A stretch of DNA of 64,000 nt from Symbiodinium natans (taxonomy: Eukaryota; Sar; Dinophyceae; Suessiales; Symbiodiniaceae): the NCBI GenBank assembly GCA_905221605.1, contig CAJNDS010000201.1, forward strand, positions 126,001-190,000, given 5' to 3'. Below, one piece after another: positions 57,905 to 64,000 of this stretch. Numbering within the stretch: the first letter of the stretch is position 1; every line of letters begins with the position of its first letter. The notes under the pieces are model-generated. The model was given only the letters and a program-made list of their open reading frames with translations, made no database searches and was not told the DNA's origin. The position numbers and the translations under genes were made by a program.

Positions 57905-57954
<50 letters not shown>

Positions 57955-59422
57955 CGTTGCGAATTCCGGTTTAGGGGAGGATTTGGAGGGGTGCCTGTTC
58001 TGACAACCTTTACACCTCCGTCCCCAAGACCTTGGGCAGATTTGTGGCCGTGCTCACACCAGGGGGTACAGGGGGGGCTAGAGGGGGGGGCTAGGGGGGG
58101 GGGGTAGGGGGGGGGTGGGGGGGGGGGGTGGGGGGGGGGTAGGGGGGGGGGGTAGGGGAGGGGGGTAGGGGGGGGTGGGGGGGGGGGGTTAGGGGGTGGG
58201 GCGGGAAAACGGGGGGCGCCCTGCTGGGATGGGCTGCAACTGCCTCTGGTCCTGGCGAGACATCCGCTTGCGGACCCTCCTCTCCTAGGGGGGGTACCCA
58301 TTTGAAGCAAAAAAAGGGGGCCGAAAAGTGGTTTTGGGCTTGGGGGGAGGATTTGGAGGGGGGTGCCTGTTCTGACAACCTATACACCTTCGGCCCGAGG
58401 CCTCGGCGGATATGGTCGCAGAGCGTTTGTGCGAGCAAACGGCCCTCCACGAAACTTGTTCAAGATAGTGCAGGGAAGTGAGCAGTTGGTCCTCAATCCA
58501 CTGTTCACCTCTTCCTGGCCCTAGCCGGTACTTGTTTGGGCTGGTCCTTTGGCCAACAGATGTGGGACTTGCCTGAAGCTGACCCTGGTGTGTTCGGCAC
58601 ATTTTGCATGTTAGCTTCGCAGAGGGTGTTGAGACCAGTGGAGTTGCTTGCAGAGTGGCAGATTCAGTTCGTCAGCAGGTGGAGCTCCAAGCGTTTTCTT
58701 CCAATCGTTAGCCACATGCGCGAACGAATTTTCCAGTTTTTTGCTCGCCGTGTGCAAGAGTGGGAGTCCAAAATCCCAAAAAAAAAAGGCTCATAAGTCC
58801 GGTTGGGTGCTGGGAGACCACCCCGAAAGTGGAAGTGGTACACCCTCGATCGGCTGGTGATAGGTGTATTCCGTTGCGGAAAAGTCTGGTTACAGTAGCC
58901 TCTTTGAGCCAGGGAGCGATGCCCTCAAGAAGTTGGACCGATGCGTCCCATCGTTATGCCATATGATGGCTTCTGATGACTTGGCGCACGGTTCATGACA
59001 TGGCAGTCCACTTGTCACAAAGACTGGAACCTAGAGCCTCGCCTGTCTACGCTAGTTGTGAGAGTCGAACAGCCTTACAAACCGCAGATTCCGGAGTAGG
59101 ACAAACAAAAGCCGAAGGGCGAAAAATGCTCAGCGTGGCGATGCAAGACGGCTTTTTCTCGTCTTTGCCAAGGGGGCTTGTGTGCATTGTACGCATGCTT
59201 TCTGTGACCATCTCTTGTGGCATGACGCTATTGGCCATGAGGCCTTCTTGCATGAGCGTGCAAGAGTGCAGAATCTGAGGTTGTCGGCATTGGGCTGCTT
59301 GGCACGTCTCGTCTGGGTCATGTGGGATGTATACAGTACGAATGCGCTGGGTTCCGTGCCACAGGCTTTATGGCATACCGATCGGTGCCGTTTTCGAAGC
59401 GTTCAGCGACGTCCTCGCAGCT
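44845..59422 (+). CDS. Four-domain voltage-gated cation channel, K+-channel-like fold with GE/GD filter (multi-exon)
   Basis: The first likely ATG is at 44845, opening [16 protein letters not shown] and [15 protein letters not shown], a typical cytoplasmic lead-in. Then four Ion_trans-type domains follow in order on one strand, detailed separately. Each supplies recognisable S2, S3, S4/S5, pore and S6 exons. S6 helices read [52 protein letters not shown] and [18 protein letters not shown], the IP-G...(S/A)GF style of Kv/KvAP channels. The pore loops lack TVGYG. Exons are 50-200 bases and several joins are GC-AG introns placed exactly (52701-52764, 52839-52906, 57180-57235). The product probably sits in a cell membrane and conducts cations on depolarisation. 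That all exons form one transcript is inferred from order, strand and phase. The last S6 exon at 59366 lies 2.1 kb after the preceding exon, and an acidic tail (QREEEDEESRESS, about 59498-59536) may follow. A long gene of this type could instead be two adjacent genes. Confidence 0.7.
45076..48083 (+). other. Channel domain I (S1-S6 exons)
   Basis: S1 is [19 protein letters not shown] (45076-45132). S2 is [17 protein letters not shown] (45236-45286). S3 is [17 protein letters not shown] (45860-45910). The S4-like [15 protein letters not shown] (46258-46302) has only two Arg and one Lys. S5 is [20 protein letters not shown] (46445-46504). The filter is [14 protein letters not shown] (47877-47918), and S6 is [18 protein letters not shown] (48015-48068), followed by a charged linker. 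GTAAGT at 45011 could be a donor, but the frame is open without splicing. The 1.3 kb between S5 and pore (46520-47870) holds no other gene; the S5-pore join was not resolved. Confidence 0.7.
48964..50095 (+). other. Channel domain II (S3-S6 exons)
   Basis: S3-like [17 protein letters not shown] is at 48967-49017. S4 [16 protein letters not shown] (49206-49253) has positive residues at R, R, K and R. The S4-S5 linker is [19 protein letters not shown] (49304-49360). S5 is [15 protein letters not shown], continuing after CAG 49522 with [17 protein letters not shown]. The filter is [14 protein letters not shown] (49815-49856), and S6 is [19 protein letters not shown] (50021-50077), then QDFLEK. 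S1 and S2 should lie in 48300-48850 and were not placed with confidence ([15 protein letters not shown] near 48536 is a candidate for S1). Confidence 0.7.
50607..50656. repeat. 25-bp tandem repeat, two perfect copies
   Basis: The unit caagcaggggttcagcttcg followed by tgttt occurs at 50607-50631 and 50632-50656, then ctgtttctgtttcag, a good polypyrimidine tract and acceptor. Confidence 0.95.
51470..52957 (+). other. Channel domain III (S2-S6 exons)
   Basis: S2 is [20 protein letters not shown] (51470-51529). S3 is [19 protein letters not shown] (51718-51774). The end of S4 is [11 protein letters not shown] (52057-52089). The end of S5 is [15 protein letters not shown] (52435-52479). The filter is split by a GC-AG intron: TLVHLT (52682-52699) plus G at 52700, then, after 52764, [20 protein letters not shown] ending LFAVG at 52838. 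After a second GC-AG intron (52839-52906), S6 continues [16 protein letters not shown] (52907-52954). Both joins restore frame and motif exactly. A charged helix exon ([19 protein letters not shown], about 53007) follows as the linker to domain IV. Confidence 0.75.
54412..54790. repeat. AT-rich block with ATT-type and (ATATACAT)n microsatellites
   Basis: attattatt runs begin at 54412, followed by tata-rich sequence. From 54644 to 54720 an 8-base atatacat unit repeats about nine times, then catacata and tatata runs. This block is far more AT-rich than anything else in the window and lies in an intron of the large channel gene. Confidence 0.95.
57655..57790. repeat. Interstitial telomere-like repeats
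   Basis: gggttgagggttgaggg, then ggtttatggtttatggttt, ggggtttggggttgaggg and gggtttagggttc: degenerate TTTAGGG-class units, G-strand on +. Confidence 0.7.
57837..58205. repeat. Very long G-rich tracts
   Basis: An essentially uninterrupted run of about 47 G ends at 57953, preceded by gggg-t-gggg blocks. A second G-rich tract covers 58060-58195. Such DNA would form G-quadruplexes and is hard to sequence, so lengths are uncertain. Apparent Gly- or Pro-rich frames here are artefacts. Confidence 0.95.
57974..58440. repeat. Direct duplication of about 85-95 bp around the second G tract
   Basis: gaggatttggagggg...tgcctgttctgacaacct-tacacct is at 57977-58018 and again at 58347-58388. The following bases are related but more diverged (accttgggcagatttgtggccg against gcctcggcggatatggtcgc). 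Confidence 0.8.
58590..58796 (+). CDS. Unidentified open exon-like frame
   Basis: Reads [20 protein letters not shown], then [19 protein letters not shown], then [19 protein letters not shown] and stops at 58796. It sits in the long interval between the two S6 parts of channel domain IV, so it is either an alternative exon, an inserted sequence or evidence that the interval is not one intron. No family recognised. Confidence 0.3.
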   Translation: MFGTFCMLASQRVLRPVELLAEWQIQFVSRWSSKRFLPIVSHMRERIFQFFARRVQEWESKIPKKKGS

Positions 59423-59559
59423 TTGCGCTCAATGCCACGAGGCAAATGCAGTCAGTGCTAAGCCATCACTCTTGCACTGGGACGAAGGATCAGCAGGAGC
59501 AGCGGGAAGAAGAAGACGAAGAAAGTCGAGAAAGCTCGGCGGTCGCGTGAGTCGTGGAA

Positions 59560-60570
59560 GCGAGAAGTTTCCATGCATTGGCCAAAGGGCCGGGAGTTCA
59601 AAGATAGCTCTTTGTTACAAATTGATTTTCAACCTCCTCACCTCAAACGACGCTGGGGACGGTCTGGCCACTATCTCAACCACGTGACGAGTTCTAGGGT
59701 TAGGACACATTCTGCTTGCCACACTTCCCTGCCTCAGCTAGGAGCCATCAGTTTGTAAGCCAGAGATTGATTTAGTTTTCACCGCCAAGCACCAATAAAA
59801 GGCAGCAACCACTTTGAGTTCTCGTACGTTCGTGCGCTGCTGCTTGGAGCGAGCCCGCTTTCTTGCAGGAACCAGCTTGCCAAGATCTGCGTCTTCGATT
59901 GCAGAAAGCTGATCAGGAGGCAGGCCGCTGCAAAGCCCGAACGTATGGAACTGGAAGGAAAGATGCGAGATTGACGAAGCTGACAGAACATCTTAGCTCA
60001 GGCTCGGCTGGCCAGAGAGCGGGAGCTGCATCCTTAGTCAGCTCACATTGTTCAGCCTGAACACTGACCCAGTGGCTTCCCAATCGATGTGTCCCAAGTC
60101 CAGGAAAAGACCTAAACAGCATTGATTCGAGAGCCGGCGCAAGATGCATCAGGGCTGGAATGTTGTGGTGGAATCAAGCTTGGGGAAACGCCGTTAACCA
60201 TGTCACTTCGGCCGAGAAGCGAGGGCCAGGTATTGCAATCGCTCTGTCGTGCCCCGTCCCCGAAAGTATACTTCTAGCAACCAAGGCTGCGTAACATTGA
60301 CCAGATCACTCGCTGGGACTCGTCCAAGCTGGTGTCACTTCATTTTCAGTTTGGATTCGGCTTGGCTGCATTCCGCCATGTAACGCTCGCGCTGCGTGGA
60401 GGACAGCAAACGCCTCCACTGCGAGGAGGCACTGGCTTGTGCACCACGGCGCCCGAAGTCCCACGCAGCTTGCAGCTGGTGTAGCCCGTCTCTTGAAAAG
60501 AGGCCAGTGAAGGGGCAGCGAGCTTGGCAGAGAATGGCGGAGAATGTTGGCTGGGTGGAGCTGATACGGG
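59560..60570. other. No confidently assigned gene
   Basis: A frame after CAG at 59865 could be an exon (either DLRLRLQKADQEAGRCKA, or, one frame over, NQLAKICVFDCRKLIRRQA). The choice of frame is not clear. The rest is unremarkable. Confidence 0.35.
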
Positions 60571-60574
60571 AAAG

Positions 60575-60748
60575 CCAGTGGAAAGCCTGATTCAAGACTC
60601 GTGGAAATCCGAGGTGGAGCTGTTGCGCTTGTCCATGGACAACCTGCAGGCACAGTGGCATCCAGCCTTTCCTGGTGCTCAAACGCTCGCATGCGTTGTG
60701 AAGGCCGAGTTGAAGCGGCTGGAACATGAAGCCCGGGTCTGTCGTTGA
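60575..60748 (+). CDS. Unidentified helical terminal exon
   Basis: Reads VESLIQDSWKSEVELLRLSM, then DNLQAQWHPAFPGAQTLACV, then VKAELKRLEHEARVCR and a stop at 60748. The charged heptad-like pattern suggests a coiled coil. No family recognised; upstream exons unknown. Confidence 0.4.
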   Translation, partial: PVESLIQDSWKSEVELLRLSMDNLQAQWHPAFPGAQTLACVVKAELKRLEHEARVCR

Positions 60749-60987
60749 TTCTTGTGAGCCTGCAAAAACCTACTAGCATCAAAGAATCTTGGGGATTCTC
60801 TGTGAATCGACCCGGCCTCGGTCACTTTCTGAGGCTCAGCCAGGGCGCTCCTGGCTTTGTAGTCTTCGTGAGAGGCAGACGGCCAGTCAGGACCAGTACA
60901 ACTTGCACCTGAAGGGGGTTTGGATCTAGGCAGTGTCAACATCTTAGGGCTCTGTCTTGATATACCCTGAATTGGATCTACAAGGAG

Positions 60988-61201
60988 TTAAGGACCCCCC
61001 CCCCCCCCAACAGGAGCCATAGCTCAGGCTCAGATCCTCCCTCCCTCCCCTGACGCCTTCTGAAACTCTGAGCACGATCAGGAGAATGCAAGACTCAGTG
61101 CATCTCGCCTGACGGCGTTGAAGGCCCCTGCTGCGGTTGGGGTTTCGTTTTTTCAACATACATAAATTTTCGTCCCAGTCCCTGTCCCTGTCTCCGTCTC
61201 G

Positions 61202-61232
<31 letters not shown>

Positions 61233-61236
61233 TCTT
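60988..61236. repeat. Poly-C run and (CT)n microsatellite
   Basis: A C run of about 15 lies near 60995. gtctctgtctctgtc grading to (ct)n covers about 61180-61233. Confidence 0.9.
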
Positions 61237-61309
61237 CCGCTCTTCTCCCCCTCGCTAATCGCAATCTGGCGCACGCATCGCACAAGGCTCAGTATCCGCA
61301 GCGAGCCCG

Positions 61310-61500
61310 TGCCTTGATGGACTCAGCCAGTTTTCCCCCTATGTGCTTGCACTGGCCACCAAGATCGCGGAGCTGAAAGCATCGCAGGCCCTGTGCTCTC
61401 CAGTTTGAGGGTTGCTGCACTAGAGAAGCAGCTTCATGCGCTCCATCATTGGATTCAGAATGCACGCCTGCTTTCAAACTCGGAGAGCGACGGAGGTCGT
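61310..61500 (+). CDS. Possible coiled-coil exons
   Basis: YVLALATKIAELKASQAL (61340-61393) and, in another frame, LRVAALEKQLHALHHWIQN (61406-61462) both look like helical coding pieces. The frame change between them leaves no room for a normal intron, so at most one is right as read. Confidence 0.25.
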
Positions 61501-61546
61501 CATGCTAGCCCTGCTATATCATGTTCACCCAACGTCGCAGCATTGC

Positions 61547-61564
61547 ACACACACACACACACAC
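61547..61564. repeat. (AC)9 microsatellite
   Basis: cacacacacacacacaca within 61544-61564. Confidence 0.95.
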
Positions 61565-62463
61565 CCGATGCACTTTTCCCGGCACAAGGTAGACCTTGCA
61601 ACTGCAGTAGGTGAGTCAGCTGCGTGTCAAGTTGGCTAATGCGATCGCACTCTCTGGAAGATCGCAGAAACTCCATGCATTGCAAACCCTGAAGATCTGT
61701 GCACATGGCCTCGTACCGACGCAGCATGGCCAGGTGCAGGAAATGACTGACCTGCGGAGTTCGCAGGCGGAGGCAAAATTGCAGTGAAGCCTTTGAAGCG
61801 ACATACATCTTCAGTGCGTTGTCCTGATGTGCCGTCAGGAGCTCTTGAAGCTGGAAATGGACTGGACAACGCAGGCGGCGCAGAGTACTAGCTGTAGCTG
61901 TCGCTAGCTATCGGACGATCCGCAGGGACGACTTACAAGCTTTGAAGACAAATGGACGACGACTATGGTCATCACTTGTCGCCGGCCCAAAACAAGACGT
62001 TTGCAAGCAAGCGCTTTGCCACAAAATGTCAACTGACACCTAGAGCCTTCGAGTCGAAGCTTTGTGGAACTGCAAAATGTAGGTATTGCAAACGTCTCCA
62101 CTTCATCCGCATCTAAGAATGCACAGTTTTGGCTTGTTCTGTATGCAGCAACATGGTCCCGATGCCCGTTTGGCCGTGGCAATTCTGATCTCGGTGATGC
62201 ACCTCGGTGACATGCGTGTAGGGCTTCATTGTGGAGAAGATGACCATAATCGCAGCGGTGCTTTGCATTGGGGCCAGACTCTGCTATGGAGCTAAGCTTC
62301 TTGTCTGCATGCATTCGCTTCAGCCGGTCTGCGTGGGTACATATGCTTAGTCAAGGCGTTGGGAAGTGGTGTGTCCCAGAGGAGACTTCACATCTTCTAG
62401 CGCCACATCGGAAAACTCTCGTTGGGGGTTTAAGGCTGGGGCCTGGCAATTCGGTCGGTTCAG
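61565..62463. other. No gene seen
   Basis: Open frames on both strands lack motifs. It may contain the 5' exons of the methyltransferase gene. Confidence 0.4.
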
Positions 62464-63753
62464 GGGTCTGAAAGGCCGCTGCCGGCGGCACAAGACGACT
62501 TCTTCGACTTGCTTCCGATCGAGTACCCATTCCCTGCACCGGAGGTTGATGTTGACCCAGTGGCAGGACGCCTTCTGGCAGCATGCCGAAGTGTCCAGGA
62601 TCTCGCGTTGCTGGCAATAGCCGCATCCCAGCTGCACAGTTTCAACGTAAGGCCAGACGGTTCTTATGATCTGACAGTGCCACAGTTCGACATGGACCTA
62701 CAAGATGAAGAAGTGTCCGCACTGCTGGGCACTTGTCTGCACCTCTTCGAGCGCTACGCCTGGCTGGCTGCAGTAAACCTCGAGGCGAAGCTTTGGTGTG
62801 TAGGAATATGCCCAGCCCTCCCACAAGCAGTTCTTAGAAGATCCGATGCCTTCTGCCACGCTGAAGCTTTGTGTGATGATCACGACGACAAAGATCGTCT
62901 CGAGATTGCTGAGGTTGCTGCCCGGTCATCTGCGCGTATGTGTCACGTTGTGACTGGGTTCTGCAAGTCTTTGAAAGAGCCTGCAGCTGGAGTAGCCAGT
63001 CTGTCCAGCTCCGTCAAAAGAGCCGCCGACGAAATCCACATATTTCTTGATCATGCTTTTCACAGTCTTTCGTTCTTGCCAAGGGGGCTGCTTGCCGTGC
63101 AGCCCTTCGGGCAGATACTGGAGCACAGCTCCCAAACATTTCTGCACGTTCCAGTAGCGGGCTTGCGCTGGAACGTGCTTCTGCACCTTCTGTCAAGTTT
63201 CAGCACCGAAGATCGTTCCCGAGGACTTCGTGTAGCTGAAATCGGTGTTGAGAAAGGGATGACCGCAACCTTTCTTCTGAAGCACGATCAAGCGATCACG
63301 GACTATTATGCGGTGGACCCCTGGCATGTCCCAGGCAAGTCCCAAGAAAGCAACGACGTACTGCAGTCCTACTATGACAATCTCGAGGCCTGGTCTGCGG
63401 CTGAGCCATCTTTCCAGCGCAACGGCCGCAGGGCCGTCCACATCTTGCGACACGGCTCGGAGGAAGCAGCTGGCCAACTTGGCGTTGACTACTTTGATAT
63501 GGTCTTTATTGATGCGGAGCATACCTTTGAAGCTGTTCGCAGAGATATTCAGGTATGGAAGCGTCGCGTGAGACCAGGAGGTATCTTAGCTGGGCACGAC
63601 TTCTCCCTCTTCCACCCTGGGGTCTCCTTGGCTGTTCTTGTTGAGTGCGGAGCGATGAGCGATGACACTGGTCGCTTCCCGCTGCAGTCGGAGCAGGGCA
63701 AACCCATCATCCATCTTTCTGCAGACTCTGTCTGGTGGGTCCGGCGGATGTAG
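62464..63753 (+). CDS. Class I SAM-dependent methyltransferase (Methyltransf_24-like)
   Basis: Open to TAG at 63751-63753. No ATG opens the frame; a probable acceptor is TTCAG at 62463, so earlier exons exist. Counting from 62509, motif I is RVAEIGVEKGMTATFLL (E244, G246), the SAM-binding loop. The post-I acidic site is YYAVDPWHVPG. Motif II region is FDMVFIDAEHTFEAVRRD (D335, H338), followed by WKRRVRPGGILAGHDF (H363, D364). The FIDAEH...PGG-x2-(A/G)GHD series is that of Methyltransf_24/TylF-CmcI-like enzymes, many of which are metal-assisted O-methyltransferases acting on small molecules or sugars. The N-terminal 230 residues are helical with no recognised domain. Substrate unknown. Confidence 0.75.
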   Translation, partial: GSERPLPAAQDDFFDLLPIEYPFPAPEVDVDPVAGRLLAACRSVQDLALLAIAASQLHSFNVRPDGSYDLTVPQFDMDLQDEEVSALLGTCLHLFERYAWLAAVNLEAKLWCVGICPALPQAVLRRSDAFCHAEALCDDHDDKDRLEIAEVAARSSARMCHVVTGFCKSLKEPAAGVASLSSSVKRAADEIHIFLDHAFHSLSFLPRGLLAVQPFGQILEHSSQTFLHVPVAGLRWNVLLHLLSSFSTEDRSRGLRVAEIGVEKGMTATFLLKHDQAITDYYAVDPWHVPGKSQESNDVLQSYYDNLEAWSAAEPSFQRNGRRAVHILRHGSEEAAGQLGVDYFDMVFIDAEHTFEAVRRDIQVWKRRVRPGGILAGHDFSLFHPGVSLAVLVECGAMSDDTGRFPLQSEQGKPIIHLSADSVWWVRRM

Positions 63754-64000
63754 GAGTCTCTCAGATCAGTGTCGCTCTGCAAGCTTCGTGGGGTCCAGCC
63801 AGAAGTCGACGACACCCGCTCCGCGCAGCATGCCGCAATCTCTCTCGACCACGGCGAGCGACCATTCGGCCTGCACCAGGGCACCGACCACTTGCAGAAA
63901 TGGTTCATCGCGCCAAAGAAGCCGGCATGAGCATGCCGCAAAAACGTTTAAGTATAAGCCATTCTGCAAGCTGAAAAAACCAAAATTGTTCAGGGCGTTC
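63754..64000. other. Downstream of methyltransferase, no gene seen
   Basis: Short frames only, to the window edge. Confidence 0.5.

Larger units (their letters stand above)
53930..59422 (+). other. Channel domain IV (S1-S6 exons)
   Basis: The lead-in is [19 protein letters not shown] (54030-54086). S1 is [17 protein letters not shown] (54162-54212). S2 is [19 protein letters not shown] (54323-54379). S3 is [16 protein letters not shown] (56165-56212). S4 FRIAHR-type [17 protein letters not shown] (56379-56429) has Arg at every third position. S5 is [19 protein letters not shown] (56576-56632). The filter is [16 protein letters not shown] (57131-57178), then a GC-AG intron (57180-57235), then GKVVCVVYC (57238-57264). 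S6 end [18 protein letters not shown] is at 59366-59419. Between S2 and S3 lies a large intron with AT microsatellites; between the two S6 parts lies the telomere-like/G-run intron. Four residues expected between VVYC and LYGIP are not accounted for, so a micro-exon may be missing. Confidence 0.7.

Noticed and set aside
57750-58310. Long Pro- or Gly-rich frames on both strands
   Set aside because: Produced by the G/C runs; no codon structure.
60335-60727. Minus-strand frame whose end (SQWRRLLSSTQRERYMAE) recalls an HMG-box
   Set aside because: Only a weak resemblance to the last helix; no first helix or basic wing; the + strand has a coding-like exon over 60575-60748.

Overview
The window reads as nuclear DNA of a dinoflagellate. 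The grounds are: recognisable genes lie on the + strand, with only an old retroelement fragment on the other strand; proteins are spread over many small exons separated by very short introns (about 50-90 bases) that often begin with GC or GA instead of GT; intronless PPR genes occur in a row; degenerate TTTAGGG-type repeats lie inside the sequence; dinoflagellate-type LINE fragments and long simple repeats fill the gaps. No rRNA, tRNA, CRISPR, operon or bacterial feature was seen. I cannot name the species. The family assignments come from recognising motifs by eye, not from searches.

Layout. 1-3990 is a graveyard of non-LTR retrotransposons: five truncated pieces from at least two families, one inverted against another. 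4364-5209 is an intact FCP1/SCP-like HAD phosphatase. 5762-7250 is an unidentified helical multi-exon gene, and 8132-9793 a multipass HTTM-like gene. 12071-14566 is a Na+/Ca2+-type voltage-gated channel with a TLDSW filter and C-terminal EF-hand-like segments. 16824-17219 encodes a FAM72-like zinc-binding protein and 17255-18329 a coiled-coil protein. 19948-22419 holds an EF-hand exon followed in the same frame by a transglutaminase-like protein. 24170-26505 is a DGAT2-type acyltransferase cut into many exons. 27400-28227 is a TPR protein. 29232-32734 holds two intronless PPR proteins, with a PPR remnant at 34 kb. 32.7-38.3 kb is mostly simple repeats.

The second half is dominated by one very large channel gene, about 44845-59422. 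It contains four consecutive six-helix voltage-gated channel domains. In each, the pore loop has the K+-channel-like layout and the S6 helix an IP-G-type motif, but the TVGYG filter is replaced by a GE or GD motif: [30 protein letters not shown] and [10 protein letters not shown]. Several of its exon joins can be placed to the base, and they use GC-AG introns. A late intron carries telomere-like repeats, a very long G run and a duplicated segment. The window ends with a class I SAM-dependent methyltransferase (62464-63753).

The genes do not form an obvious pathway. Membrane excitability and calcium recur: two voltage-gated channel genes and two EF-hand-type proteins lie in one window. The PPR proteins probably act on organelle RNA, and the DGAT2-like enzyme probably in neutral lipid synthesis. 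The strongest candidate for something new is the four-domain channel with an acidic replacement of the K+ filter.
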